Source: Hymenobacter nivis
Lineage (GTDB): Bacteria > Bacteroidota > Bacteroidia > Cytophagales > Hymenobacteraceae
DNA: 58,823 nucleotides
NCBI RefSeq assembly: GCF_006439025.1
Contig: NZ_RCYZ01000007.1
Span: 1-58,823 of the forward strand
Direction of reading: 5' to 3'
The notes under the pieces are model-generated. The model was not told where the DNA came from. It did not search any database and saw only the letters and a program-made list of their open reading frames with translations. How positions within the stretch are numbered: position 1 is the stretch's first letter; every line of letters starts with the position of its first letter. The position numbers and the translations under genes are program-made. Positions 40,751 to 49,650 of the stretch are shown here, piece by piece.

Positions 40751-41836
40751 ATGCCCCTGCTCCGCCCCCTGCCCCGCCGCCACTTTTTGCTGGGGGCCCT
40801 GCTGGGCCTGCTGCTGCCGGGGGCCCCGCAGGTGGCCGCCGCCCGCCCCCGCCCGCCCTACGCCGTGGCGGGCCACGAGGCACCCGTGGCGCTGCTGCGC
40901 GCCGGCCGGGCCACCTACCTCGTCACGCAGCGCAGCGTGTTTCGGCTCGAAGGCCAGCAGTTCGTGCGCAAGTACCAGTCGGCCAGCCCCATCCAGTGCG
41001 CCGCCGCGGCCGACACCGTGCTGTGGCTGGGCACCCAGCAAGGGGCCCTGAGCCTGGGCCTGGGCCCGGCCGGCTTCCGCCCGCACCCGCTGGCGCTGCC
41101 CGGGGCGGCGGCCACGGCCCGCACCACGGCGCTGTTTCAAGACGCGCAAGGGGCCCTGTGGGCGGCGGCCGACGGCTACGGCGCGTTTCGCCGGGCCCCG
41201 GGCGGCGCCTTCGCGGCCGAGCTGAACACGCCGGCCGTGACGGCCGGCGCGGCCACGGCCGACGGCTCGGTGTGGCTGGGCACCAACGTGGGCCTGAGCC
41301 GCAAGCAGGGCACCGAGTGGACGCGCTACAACGAGGAAGGCGTGGCCAACCGCGAAATACCCGACAACCTGGTGGAGAAGCTGTTGCCCGACAACACTGG
41401 GGCCCTGTGGGTGGTGATGTCCGACGCCATCAGCGTGTTCGAACCCGCCGCCCCGGCCGCCGGCGAGGCCGAGGTGCCCACCGTCAAGTTCCTGGGCCGG
41501 CCGGGCAATGAAGTATTTGGCGTGGCCAGCGTGCCCGGCGCGGGCCGCGTGTTTGCCACGGCCATGGGCCTGCTGCTGCTGCCCGCCGCCCCGGCCGGGG
41601 CCCCCGCTGCTCCCGCCTCCCCCACCGACAAAGTGGCACCCCAGCGCCTACTGGTACCGCTGCCGGCCCTGCCCAATGCCACCACCTCCACTCCGCCCGT
41701 GCTGGTGCAAGTCGATGCCCAGCAGCGGGTATGGTTGGCCAGCGCCGACGAAGTGACGGTGCTCACTGCCAAAGAGTTCAGGAAGTTTGCGCAGCGGGTC
41801 CCAGCGGCCGCCAAGGGCCTGGCGAGCCGGCATTAG
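40751..41836 (+). CDS. Secreted beta-propeller protein (two-component propeller-like)
   Basis: A 361-residue exported protein starting at ATG 40751 (MPLLRPLPRRHFLLGALLGLLL), a signal peptide. The body is made of repeats like those of two-component regulator propellers (ADTVLWLGTQQGALSLG, DAQGALWAAADGYGAF, ADGSVWLGTNVGLSR, DNTGALWVVMSDAISVF, DAQQRVWLASADEVTVL), each a ~45-residue blade. An Ala/Pro-rich insertion lies near 285-305. Unlike hybrid sensor kinases it has no kinase domain or transmembrane helix, so it is a stand-alone propeller, probably a protein-protein interaction scaffold at the cell surface. A strong -7 box lies upstream. Confidence 0.85.
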   Translation: MPLLRPLPRRHFLLGALLGLLLPGAPQVAAARPRPPYAVAGHEAPVALLRAGRATYLVTQRSVFRLEGQQFVRKYQSASPIQCAAAADTVLWLGTQQGALSLGLGPAGFRPHPLALPGAAATARTTALFQDAQGALWAAADGYGAFRRAPGGAFAAELNTPAVTAGAATADGSVWLGTNVGLSRKQGTEWTRYNEEGVANREIPDNLVEKLLPDNTGALWVVMSDAISVFEPAAPAAGEAEVPTVKFLGRPGNEVFGVASVPGAGRVFATAMGLLLLPAAPAGAPAAPASPTDKVAPQRLLVPLPALPNATTSTPPVLVQVDAQQRVWLASADEVTVLTAKEFRKFAQRVPAAAKGLASRH

Positions 41837-41906
41837 CTACAGTTACGGACCCAGTTCCCGCGCGGACAAGTCGGTTGGCGAACGAGGGTTCACCAGCACC
41901 TGCGGC

Positions 41907-41994
41907 GACCAGCCGCTTGCTCCTACAGTCCGAGTGGCTGGTCGGCGCGAGCTGTGTTTCTCGGCCGAGGCTAAATAGCACAGCTTGCGCCGAC
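41907..41994. repeat. Overlapping inverted repeats in the convergent gap
   Basis: Two hairpins share bases. GACCAGCC (41907-41914) pairs with GGCTGGTC (41936-41943), and GTCGGCGCGAGCTGTG (41941-41956) pairs with 41979-41994 at 15 of 16 positions. They cannot fully form together. The segment lies between the convergent propeller and helicase genes, so it may be a dispersed repeat or a transcript-end structure; no U-run is present. Confidence 0.55.
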
Positions 41995-42006
41995 CGCATA
42001 ACCACA

Positions 42007-45000
42007 CTAGGACGTGGCAGCCTGGGGCCCCACCGTGGCGGCGGCTTCCATACGCGCCAGCAGGGCGGCGTGGTGGGGGGCCCGGCGTAGCACCTCTTCG
42101 TTACCGAGTAGGATGAGCTGCTGCCGGGCGCGCGTCACGGCCACGTTCAGCTTGCGGTCTACTTGGCCGGTTTCGTCGGGCGAGGCCATCAGTTCCAGCT
42201 GGTGCTCGTGGTGGCAGCAGAAGCTCACGATGATAACGTCGCGCTGCGATCCCTGGTAGCGCTCCACGGTATCGACGCTGACGTGCAGCAAGTTGGGCAG
42301 GTCCAGCTCAACGGCTAATTGGGCCAGGCGGGCGCGGATGCGGGCCGCCTGATTGCGGTAGCTGGCGATGATGCCCAGCGTGGTTTCGGCGCTGAAATCG
42401 GCCCCGTAGCCGCGGGCCACGGCGGCGGCGGCGCGGGCAGCCAGCTCGGCTTCCTGCGCCGATTCCTTCATCGACAAGTCCTCGGGCTGGCGGCGCGTGG
42501 GCACGAACACCAGCCGCTCATTGCGCACCCGCGCCAGGAACGCATCGGCCGGCGCGGGCCAGCTAGGGCGGCTGAGCGGCGCGTGCTGCCAGGGCAGCGG
42601 GCAGCGCAGCTGGCCCTCGTAGAAGTCGTCGTTCACCAGTGCGGCCAGGTCGGCGTGCATGCGGTACTGGTTGGCCAGGGTGCCGTGGGCGTGGGGCCAA
42701 TGGGCCTCGGCGCGTCGAAACAGGCGCTCGAAGTACGAGTTGCGCAGGTTAGTGAGGCCCAGCTCGTCGCGAAGCAAGCCGGCCACTTCCGGGGCAATGG
42801 CGCTGGTGTCGGGGCCCTGGGCCACCACGGCGGGCAACTGGCGGTGGTCGCCGATGAGCACGAACTTGGGCACCTTAGCCAGCAGCGCCAGCATGGGGCC
42901 CTCCAGCACTTGGCTGGCCTCGTCCACCACGGCCAGGTCGAACTGCTTGAGCAAGAACAGCTCCGGCTTGCCCAGCAAGCTGGCCACCGTGCCCACGTAG
43001 AACGGGCAGCCCGTGAGCCGCGCCCGCACCGTCTGCCGGCTCGGGCAGTCCCGGATCATGTTATCCAGCAAATACGGCCGGTATGCCGGGGCCGTACCTA
43101 GCCGCGACCCGACCCGGATGAACGGCAGCCCGGCCGCCACCAGCTGCTCGCAAATCTCGTCCACGGCGCGGTTGGTGTAGGCGGCCAGCAGGGCCTGCTT
43201 GTCGTCCTGGTACAGCTGCACGGCCAGCTCCTTGAGCACGGCGCGCGTCTTGCCCGTGCCGGGCGGCCCGCAGAGCACAAACCAGTCGGGCGCGGCCAGG
43301 GCGCGGGCCACCACCTCGGGGGCGGCGGTGGCGGGCGGCGCGGCAGCGTCCCAGCCGTCGGGGCGGCGGGGGCCCAAGCGGGCCAGCAGGCGCTGGCGGC
43401 GCTCCGGGGCCAGGTGCAGGAAGGACGAGAGCCCCGCCCATTCCCGCCGAAACGTGTCGTAAGTGTCGGGCTCCAGGGCCCAGTGCGAGTGGCCGGCCAG
43501 GTAGCGCGGGGCCAGCCGGCGGTTGCGCACGCTCAGCACCACCGGGCCGTCGGCGGTGAGGTCTTCGGCCAGCACCACCTTCACCACCTGCGCGTCCAGC
43601 ACGCTCAGCGCCTGGTTGTTGGCCAGCGGCTGCGAGCCATTGAGGTTTTCACCGGCAGGCGAAGCATCAGCCAGCGGATCAGCGTGCGCGGCCTTGCGGC
43701 GCGGGTAGAGGATGAGCGTGTCGCCGGCGCGGAAGTTGACTTCGCGGCCCCCGGCCGGGCGCCGAAAGATGAGGTGGGGCCCCAGGCCGTCGCGGGCGGT
43801 GTCAGGGGCGTTGCTGTGGTCCTCGCTCAACTCCAGGCCATCGAGCAGGCTGAAGTTCTGGTGCTTGCGGGCGGCGGGCAGCCGCCAGAGGCCGGCCTGG
43901 CCGCCGGCGTCGCCGGGGCGGGCGTCGTCGCCGAGCAGGGTCAGGCGCATTTCGCGGGCCACGAAGCGGGTCATTTCCAGGCAGTAAGCGCGCTCCACGG
44001 GGTCGGCGGCGGCCCAGGCGTGGGCCATTTTCTCGGCCTTGGCCTTGCCGAAGGGCGGCAGGGCGGCCAGGTTGGGGTGCAGCACGGGGGCCAGCAGCTG
44101 GGCCACGGCCCCAGGGCCCGTGGCGCGGGCTAGCAGCAACTCGGTGCCCACGAGCTGGTTGCGCGCCGACAGCAGCCGGTCCACCAGCTCGGCGTCCTGG
44201 TCCACGCGGCGCACGGGGGCCTGGTCGGGGGCAGCGTTGGAGTATAAGATGCTGGTGCGGCCCCGGCCGGCGGTGGCCCCGTCGGCCCCGAACACCGATT
44301 CGAGCAGCAGCCGGTAGAGCTGGGCCTGGGCGGCGTGGTTGCTCCAGGGCTCGCCGTGGGGCACTTTGGTCGAGCTTTTCAGTTCGATGATGTCGTAGCC
44401 GGTGGGGCTTTCATGCAGTAAGTCGAGCCGCCCCTGCAGGCCGTAGGTGGCCGATAGAAAGGACGGTTCCAAGAAGCAATCGGCCACGCGCAGCGGCTGC
44501 TGCTGGTAGCCGGTGCGGCTGCCCGCAATGAAGCCCTGGGCCCGGCTGGCCCGCAGCGTCTGGTAGTGCCGGCGCAGGTCGCCGAGCAGCTCGGGCACGC
44601 CGGTGCGCGTCTGGAAATCAGGCAGCGCGCTAATGGTCAGCGGGTTCGAGCGAAACAGCCGCCGCTTGAAGAAGCCTTCCAGGTCAAATTCTGCTGGCAG
44701 CGGTTGGGCATCAAGTATTAATTGCGGGTCCGTTGACGGCTGTTGGCTGTTCGCGGGGGCCAAAACGACGTTTTCTGCTTGATTACCGGCAACGGCCGCT
44801 GGGGCCCCAGCGGCCCATTCGTCCTGCCGGGCGGCGTGGCTCACTTCCTCGTCCAGCAGCATGTTCACCAGGTTGCCGACCACCAGCGGGCGCGAGGTTT
44901 CGTCGGGCAAAAAGGCGTTCAGCAGGGCCCATTCGGGGATGGTGCCGCTGGCCTGGGCGCACTCTGCAATGGTGGTCACGTTCACCAGGTAGTCGGGCTC

Positions 45001-45651
45001 AAGCACCACCCGGCGCGGACGGATGCGGCCGTCGGGCTGCGCCACGGGGCCCACCAGGTGCAGCACGGGGTGCAGGGCGCCGGCCAGCGGCAGCAGGTTC
45101 TCGTAGGCCGCGGGCAGGTCCACGCCGAAGGGCCCCGCGGGGCAGCCGTCGGCGGGCGCGCTCATTTCGGCGGTGAGCTGGCCGGTGGCCAGGTCGGCGT
45201 GCAGCACCTGCACCCGCCAGGCGGGCGCGGCGGCCAGGGGCTGCGCCCCGGGAGATTCGGTGCGGGCTTCGCCTTGCTCGTCAGCAGCTTGCAAGCCGCC
45301 AGCCGGCACGGGGCCCTCGTACGGGGCCCCGGTAAGGTGCTCCACCAAGCGGGCCACGGCCCCAAAGCCGGCCGCGGCCTCGGCGGGGGTGCCGGGGTAG
45401 CTTTCGTGCAGCACGAGGTTGGCGGTGAGGCGCAGGTTTTGGAGCTGGCGGCGCAGCAGCGGCGGCAGGCGGTGGTCGTAGGCCACGAGGCCGATGGCCT
45501 GGCTAAGGTCGGCGAAGGGGGCCTCGCGGCGGCGGCACTCGTCGCGCAGCACCTGTTCGAGGAGTTGGCGCAGCTTGGGCAGTTGGTCGGCGGGCGTGGC
45601 GGCGGGGGCCGTGGCCAGCGCGGTGAGGCGGGCGTAGTAAGATTCGGGCAA
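42007..45651 (-). CDS. Nuclease-helicase: PD-(D/E)XK (Cas4-like) plus SF1 Dna2-type helicase
   Basis: A 1214-residue protein in the Dna2/Cas4-domain helicase group. The frame stays open to a TTG at 45768, but I choose the TTG at 45651 because a TACCTTTA -7 box lies at 45673-45680; either start is possible. A RecB/Cas4-type nuclease region is near residue 420 (YDIIELKSSTKVPHG, with EL-K acidic/basic residues). The helicase motifs are CGPPGTGKTRA (Walker A, ~793), VVDEASQVLEGPML (~910), GDHRQLPAVV, NQYRMH, VERYQGSQRDVIIVSFC and NVAVTRARQQLILLG. It probably processes DNA ends or replication intermediates. It forms the largest gene in the window and has no Cas or defence neighbours. Confidence 0.92.
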   Translation of the reverse strand: MPESYYARLTALATAPAATPADQLPKLRQLLEQVLRDECRRREAPFADLSQAIGLVAYDHRLPPLLRRQLQNLRLTANLVLHESYPGTPAEAAAGFGAVARLVEHLTGAPYEGPVPAGGLQAADEQGEARTESPGAQPLAAAPAWRVQVLHADLATGQLTAEMSAPADGCPAGPFGVDLPAAYENLLPLAGALHPVLHLVGPVAQPDGRIRPRRVVLEPDYLVNVTTIAECAQASGTIPEWALLNAFLPDETSRPLVVGNLVNMLLDEEVSHAARQDEWAAGAPAAVAGNQAENVVLAPANSQQPSTDPQLILDAQPLPAEFDLEGFFKRRLFRSNPLTISALPDFQTRTGVPELLGDLRRHYQTLRASRAQGFIAGSRTGYQQQPLRVADCFLEPSFLSATYGLQGRLDLLHESPTGYDIIELKSSTKVPHGEPWSNHAAQAQLYRLLLESVFGADGATAGRGRTSILYSNAAPDQAPVRRVDQDAELVDRLLSARNQLVGTELLLARATGPGAVAQLLAPVLHPNLAALPPFGKAKAEKMAHAWAAADPVERAYCLEMTRFVAREMRLTLLGDDARPGDAGGQAGLWRLPAARKHQNFSLLDGLELSEDHSNAPDTARDGLGPHLIFRRPAGGREVNFRAGDTLILYPRRKAAHADPLADASPAGENLNGSQPLANNQALSVLDAQVVKVVLAEDLTADGPVVLSVRNRRLAPRYLAGHSHWALEPDTYDTFRREWAGLSSFLHLAPERRQRLLARLGPRRPDGWDAAAPPATAAPEVVARALAAPDWFVLCGPPGTGKTRAVLKELAVQLYQDDKQALLAAYTNRAVDEICEQLVAAGLPFIRVGSRLGTAPAYRPYLLDNMIRDCPSRQTVRARLTGCPFYVGTVASLLGKPELFLLKQFDLAVVDEASQVLEGPMLALLAKVPKFVLIGDHRQLPAVVAQGPDTSAIAPEVAGLLRDELGLTNLRNSYFERLFRRAEAHWPHAHGTLANQYRMHADLAALVNDDFYEGQLRCPLPWQHAPLSRPSWPAPADAFLARVRNERLVFVPTRRQPEDLSMKESAQEAELAARAAAAVARGYGADFSAETTLGIIASYRNQAARIRARLAQLAVELDLPNLLHVSVDTVERYQGSQRDVIIVSFCCHHEHQLELMASPDETGQVDRKLNVAVTRARQQLILLGNEEVLRRAPHHAALLARMEAAATVGPQAATS

Positions 45652-45672
45652 AACGGGCGGCGGATAGATACC

Positions 45673-45680
45673 TAAAGGTA
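45673..45680 (-). promoter_or_regulatory. -7-like box TACCTTTA of the nuclease-helicase gene
   Basis: Seven of eight positions match TAnnTTTG on the minus strand, 22 bp before the chosen TTG start. If used, it excludes the TTG at 45768 as the start. Confidence 0.4.
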
Positions 45681-45792
45681 GGGCCCCGGGGCGTTCGGAT
45701 GGCCAGAAAAGCCGCCCGTGCGTATTGTTGCGCGTACTCGTTCCAATTACCCAGCTGCCGGGCCCCAAGGTTGCCCGCCGCTACTTCGCCCA

Positions 45793-46341
45793 ATGACTGC
45801 TCCCGCTCGTTTGCTTTCCCTATTGCTATTGCTGGGGCCCCTGTGGGCCACCGCCCAAGCTACCCAGGCGCCCCCGGTGGCGCCCGCCTCGCCCCTGCCC
45901 CGCCTGCTGGCCGAGCGCCAGGTGCTCACGCGCCGCTACGCCGCCGCCCGGGCGCAGCGCAACAGCCTGTTTGGCCTCAGCGATAAGCCCTCCAAGAAGG
46001 ACTTGCAGGCCGTGGTGGACGCCCTGCAAGGCATTGTGAACAAGGACGAGCAGATTGTGGCCGTGCTCAACCAAACGGCCCAGGCGGCCCAGAATACGGC
46101 CGCCACGCTGCAAAGCACCAGCCGCGACGACCGCAACGTGACAGCCGACCGCCTGGCCGAAATCCAAAACCAGCAGCTAAATGTGCAGGAGCGCGAGCGG
46201 CGCGCCCGGGCCCGCCAGCTCACCCTCGAAGACGACCTCGACGCGGCCCAGCAGGCCCGCCAGCGGCGCGACTGGACCATCCTGGGGCTGGGCCTGGCCT
46301 GCGTGGGCCTGTTTGCCTGGGGGCGCCGGCGGGGCCGGTAA
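45793..46341 (+). CDS. Exported coiled-coil protein with C-terminal membrane anchor
   Basis: A 182-residue protein starting at ATG 45793 (MTAPARLLSLLLLLGPLWATA), a signal peptide. Residues ~35-140 are strongly helical and rich in Gln, Arg, Glu and Leu (DLQAVVDALQGIVNKDEQIVAVLNQTAQ, DRLAEIQNQQLNVQERERRAR). This is consistent with a long coiled coil. The C-terminal ~20 residues (DWTILGLGLACVGLFAWGRRRGR) form one transmembrane helix with a basic end. The topology places the coiled coil in the periplasm. No family is recognised. It is divergent from the nuclease-helicase gene (140 bp) and nearly abuts the next gene on the other strand. Confidence 0.8.
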   Translation: MTAPARLLSLLLLLGPLWATAQATQAPPVAPASPLPRLLAERQVLTRRYAAARAQRNSLFGLSDKPSKKDLQAVVDALQGIVNKDEQIVAVLNQTAQAAQNTAATLQSTSRDDRNVTADRLAEIQNQQLNVQERERRARARQLTLEDDLDAAQQARQRRDWTILGLGLACVGLFAWGRRRGR

Positions 46342-46354
46342 GCGGGGCCCCGCG

Positions 46355-46768
46355 CTAGCCGGCCGGGGCCCGGGCGGCCAGCCAGGCGTTGGCCGCGCCC
46401 TCGTCCACGAAGCGGGCAAACTGCACGGGGCCGCCGGCCGCAGCACCCGGCAGGGCGTCGGGCAGGCTGCGGAGGTAGTCGGGCAGCACCAAAAAGCACA
46501 CGTGCAGCGGGGCCCCCAGCGCCTGCTGCACCGCGGGCAGGAAATCGGTCGTTACCCACTCGGGGCCGTTGAGGCTGCGGTTGGTGCGGCGGCGCGAGTC
46601 GATGAGCCAGCAGCCACAGCCGTGGTGCAACGCAGCCTGGCGCAGGGCCGTGTAGCCGGCGTGCAGCTCGGCCTCCGTCACGGAGCGCAACCAGCGGCCG
46701 GTGAGCTGGCCAAGGTCGGGGCGGTACACCACGTGCAGGCAGGGGGTTGAAAACGGGTCTGGGAGCAT
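46355..46768 (-). CDS. Small cytosolic protein of unknown function
   Basis: A 137-residue protein starting at ATG 46768 (MLPDPFSTPCLHVVYRPDLG). Composition is balanced, with alternating strands and helices: LHVVYRPDLGQLTGRWLRSVTEAELHAGYTALRQAALHHGCGCWLIDSRRRTNRSLNGPEWV, then LHVCFLVLPDYLR and FARFVDEGAANAWLAAR. A short strand-helix-strand layout with WLIDSRR suggests a STAS or SpoIIAA-like fold, as seen in many small Bacteroidota proteins, but the evidence is weak. It is convergent with the coiled-coil gene (13 bp). Function unknown. Confidence 0.75.
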   Translation of the reverse strand: MLPDPFSTPCLHVVYRPDLGQLTGRWLRSVTEAELHAGYTALRQAALHHGCGCWLIDSRRRTNRSLNGPEWVTTDFLPAVQQALGAPLHVCFLVLPDYLRSLPDALPGAAAGGPVQFARFVDEGAANAWLAARAPAG

Positions 46769-46968
46769 GGGGCAAAGGCCGGGGCAAGGGCCGGCCGCAG
46801 GGCCTAAAGCTACACCGCCGGCCCTTCTCCCTGGCCGGCGCTGGGGGCCTGGGGCCCCGGCCGCTACCTTCGGCCGGCCAATGCTGCCCTGGGGCCCCGG
46901 GAGCCCCGCCCGAGGCCCCAGACGTAGCACCCACCCGCAGGGGCCACCCATATCCCCCTTTCCTTCTG

Positions 46969-47328
46969 ATGACCAGCACGTTTCCTTTCGAAGTGGCCGC
47001 CGCCAAAACGACCACCAACCCCGCCCGCCAGTTCGCCATCGTGGCCCACGCCGGCAAGCTGGAGGACTACCACGACTTGTTCGAGGACTTCGGCTTCGTG
47101 GGCAACGGTGCCTCTTGGCGCGAACACCTCGAAACCATCGTCGAAGAATTCCAGCCCGAGCTGCTCGACCACCTGGAGTTCGACGAAACCGGCGACACCT
47201 TCCTAGCCTACGCCGACAGCCCGGCCACGGTGCGCGCCTTCCTGGCCTGCGTCCAACCCTACTTCGGCGACCTAGTCAAGCTGGAAAAATACTTCCAGCA
47301 AACCGACCCGGAGGACTTTTTCCAGTAG
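46969..47328 (+). CDS. Imm51-like (immunity protein) small acidic protein
   Basis: A 119-residue, strongly acidic protein starting at ATG 46969 (MTSTFPFEVAAAK). The pattern DLFEDFGFVGNGASWREHL, EFQPELLDHLEFDETGDTFLAYADSPATVRAFLACVQPYFGDLVKLEKYF resembles Immunity protein 51, where a GxxGNGxxW motif and FDxExxxF are typical. The family neutralises polymorphic toxins, but no toxin gene is adjacent. Alternatively it may be a housekeeping homologue. A TACCTTCG sequence (46864-46871) resembles a -7 box. The match is from motif memory and needs a profile search to confirm. Confidence 0.65.
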   Translation: MTSTFPFEVAAAKTTTNPARQFAIVAHAGKLEDYHDLFEDFGFVGNGASWREHLETIVEEFQPELLDHLEFDETGDTFLAYADSPATVRAFLACVQPYFGDLVKLEKYFQQTDPEDFFQ

Positions 47329-47366
47329 GGCCCCGGGGGCCCTAGCAGCGAGTTGAGTTAATAGAA

Positions 47367-47386
47367 CGGTCAGACTGACCGCCTTT
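47367..47386 (+). terminator. Possible short terminator after the Imm51-like gene
   Basis: A 6-bp stem (CGGTCA at 47367-47372 with TGACCG at 47376-47381), a 3-nt loop, then CCTTTTT. It lies 38 bp past the stop of the Imm51-like gene. A GC palindrome (AGGGCCCCGGGGGCCCT) lies just before it. Confidence 0.5.
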
Positions 47387-47423
47387 TTAAATCCGGATTT
47401 ACTAATTCAGGTACCCCAATTAA

Positions 47424-48578
47424 TTAATCGCGGAAGGGCTGGGCCCCGATGGGCATTTTGAAGAGTTGCACGGGGAAGGCCACCGTTTGCACACCTTTTT
47501 GCTGGCCGGCGGTGCGGTTGATTTGCGCGGCCGGAATCCAGAGGTTGCCGGTGTGGTCAATCCACAGGGCATCGGCCCAAATCAGGCGCGGGTCCTGCAC
47601 AAGCACGCTGCTTTGGCCAGTAGGCGTCACTTTCAGGATGCGCTTTTCGTTGGCATCCGTCACGTACAGGTTGCCGGCAGCATCGATGGCGGTGCCACCG
47701 GTGGTGGGCGAGTTAAAGAAGTACGTCACCTTCTTCGCCAGGGCGTCGGATGTAATGTTCGGGTCGTCCAGGTACTGGGTCTCGACGCGGTACATGGGGC
47801 CCGCGGCCGACTGGAAATAGTAATACTTGCCGTCGGGCGATACTTCCATCTGATCGGCGTGCAGGGCCACGTCGTCGCCGTTGGGCTTCATCATTCTTTT
47901 GCCCTCGGCCCGCATTGGGCGGCGGGCGGTGGTGGTGGTATCGTCGTCGAGCAGGCGGCGGCCCTGGCCGGTTTTCTGGTTGAGCACGATCAGGCCCGGG
48001 GCCCCGGCATCGGTCACGTAAATCATATCCCCGTGAAAGCGCAGGTCGTCCACGAAGCTTTTGTCCTTGGCGTACTGGTCGAGCGGGATGGACTTGACCA
48101 GCTGGTTATTTCGGATGTCGAAGGCCAGCAGCTTGGGGCCGTGCGGCACGGGCTTGGCGTCCGATTTGGGCGTGCCCGTGTCCACCACCCACAGGTAGCC
48201 GTCGGGCCCGAAGCGCAACGAGTTGGCCCGCACGAACTTGCTGGCCGCCGCGGGGTCCTTGGGGCCCCAGCTGTTCCAGGCCCGGTTGGGGAAGGCCTGC
48301 ACCGTGCCGTCGGCCTGCAGCTCGCCGATGCGCGTGCCCCGATTGCCCTCGTTGTGCGGGAATACTACAAATTTCCGGTTGTCGTCCGATACCGCCACGC
48401 CGTTCCAAATCGTGTCCGACGAGGCCACCGCCACCAGGCTTTTGGCGCTCTCGGAAGTGGGCACAGCGGGCGGCGCGGCCACGGCCACCTTCTCCGGCTT
48501 GTCGGGCTTGGAATCGGTGTTGCACGCGGCCAGCGAGAGCAGCGCGGCGGCGAAAAGAAGGGACGAGGAGGGGCGCAC
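47424..48578 (-). CDS. Major royal jelly/yellow-family lipoprotein (six-bladed propeller)
   Basis: A 384-residue exported lipoprotein; GTG 48578 gives RPSSSLLFAAALLSLAAC, with the lipobox LAAC. The mature protein has MRJP/yellow hallmarks: IWNGVAVSDDNRKFVVFPH, SLRFGPDGYLWVVDTGTPKSDA, GPKLLAFDIRNNQLV, DDLRFHGDMIYVTDAGAPGLIVLN, DGKYYYFQSAAGPMYRVETQ, and the C-terminal DALWIDHTGNLWIPAAQINR. It forms a six-bladed propeller that may bind small amines or sugars; bacterial members are often called L-dopachrome tautomerase-related, without shown activity. It is placed in the outer membrane or periplasm. The upstream region holds a weak promoter only. Confidence 0.92.
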   Translation of the reverse strand: MRPSSSLLFAAALLSLAACNTDSKPDKPEKVAVAAPPAVPTSESAKSLVAVASSDTIWNGVAVSDDNRKFVVFPHNEGNRGTRIGELQADGTVQAFPNRAWNSWGPKDPAAASKFVRANSLRFGPDGYLWVVDTGTPKSDAKPVPHGPKLLAFDIRNNQLVKSIPLDQYAKDKSFVDDLRFHGDMIYVTDAGAPGLIVLNQKTGQGRRLLDDDTTTTARRPMRAEGKRMMKPNGDDVALHADQMEVSPDGKYYYFQSAAGPMYRVETQYLDDPNITSDALAKKVTYFFNSPTTGGTAIDAAGNLYVTDANEKRILKVTPTGQSSVLVQDPRLIWADALWIDHTGNLWIPAAQINRTAGQQKGVQTVAFPVQLFKMPIGAQPFRD

Positions 48579-48754
48579 GGGAAATGTATTGGATGGGACA
48601 TTCCTTACACGGCCGGTTGGGCCCCAGGTTGCCCGGCTCGTCCTAATTCTTATTTAGCCGTCCCTATTTACCGATAACCTGGACGCATGGGCCCATAAAA
48701 ACGGGCCGCCCCGCGTAGGAAGCGACCCGTCGGGCTGCCCGATTGGCTCAGCAA

Positions 48755-49411
48755 CTAGGATTTGGGCGGGGTGTAAGGAAACTTGCGGGAGGCGTTGCGC
48801 ATCAAGGCGTTCACGATGGTTTCGGGCGAGCTGCCCACAGAGCCAGCGGCTACGAAATCGTATTTCCAGAGCAGCGCGCCAGCCCCGCCTTCGTGAATGT
48901 CCACTGTGATGTTGGCTTGGTTAGTGTTGCCCCAGGCCCCTACCAGCACGCCCAGCGCCACGGCCGCGCCATCACTCATCGGCTTAGAAGTCCGCACGCT
49001 GGTCGTGAGCACAGCGTCCACGCCCAGTGCATTCGCCAGGTCCTTCGGTGAGAGGGTGCGCATGTCCACGTCCGTGAGGTTGGCTTGGCGCAACATGGAA
49101 TTGGTTAGGGCCACGTCTTGGAAAGTCACCGTGTAGTGCTGCTGTTGCTGGCGACGTAGCAGCCAGGAATAAATACGGTACTGGAAGTCCAGGGCGCTTT
49201 GCTGCTGCATGCGGAGCATTTGTTCCCCGCTGGTGTTGCGGGCCTGGTTGGGCCGCATGCCAATGCTGACGCTGGCCGGCAGGATGGCCACAGTTTTGTG
49301 GTTCGGTGCGTAAGACCGGAAGTCTTGCGCGAGGTAGATGCTGGGGCCGCACGACGAGCACAGCAACGCCAGGAAGAAAACAGCCGTTAGGCCCAGGGTA
49401 CGAATGCGCAT
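48755..49411 (-). CDS. Lipoprotein of unknown function (CsgG/DUF799-like start)
   Basis: A 218-residue lipoprotein with signal MRIRTLGLTAVFFLALLCSSC (lipobox CSSC). The mature start SIYLAQDFRSYAPNHKTVAILPASVSIG resembles the opening of CsgG/GNA1162-type lipoproteins, in which a strand-turn KTVAILP element precedes an ABC-like fold. Other features: Gln-rich LRMQQQSALDFQYRIYSWLLRRQQQQHY, a LGVDAVLTTSVRTSKP strand and ANITVDIHEGGAGALLWKYDF. Function is unknown; a role in envelope assembly is possible. It is separated from its neighbours by about 175 and 240 bp and is likely monocistronic. Confidence 0.8.
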   Translation of the reverse strand: MRIRTLGLTAVFFLALLCSSCGPSIYLAQDFRSYAPNHKTVAILPASVSIGMRPNQARNTSGEQMLRMQQQSALDFQYRIYSWLLRRQQQQHYTVTFQDVALTNSMLRQANLTDVDMRTLSPKDLANALGVDAVLTTSVRTSKPMSDGAAVALGVLVGAWGNTNQANITVDIHEGGAGALLWKYDFVAAGSVGSSPETIVNALMRNASRKFPYTPPKS

Positions 49412-49650
49412 AAAGTAGAAGTTATTGAAATTGAATAAAAGAAAGGATATGACAGCTTGAGCGTAAAACTAGCGCGTATTTTATGATACAATTCAATGGA
49501 TCCTGAATATATGCAAATAATCCTTTATTAAGCGCCAGCTGTGCCGCAACTTTCTCTGTTTGGCTGGGGGCCCTGTATTTTGCTGGTCCCATTTAGCCAC
49601 TCATTTCCCCTTTTCGTTGTTACCACCCAACGAAATCAATCCGCTTTCTT

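Noticed and set aside
46355..46768. Assigning a STAS or anti-sigma factor function
   Set aside because: Only secondary-structure impression supports it; no conserved phosphorylatable Ser or motif is seen.
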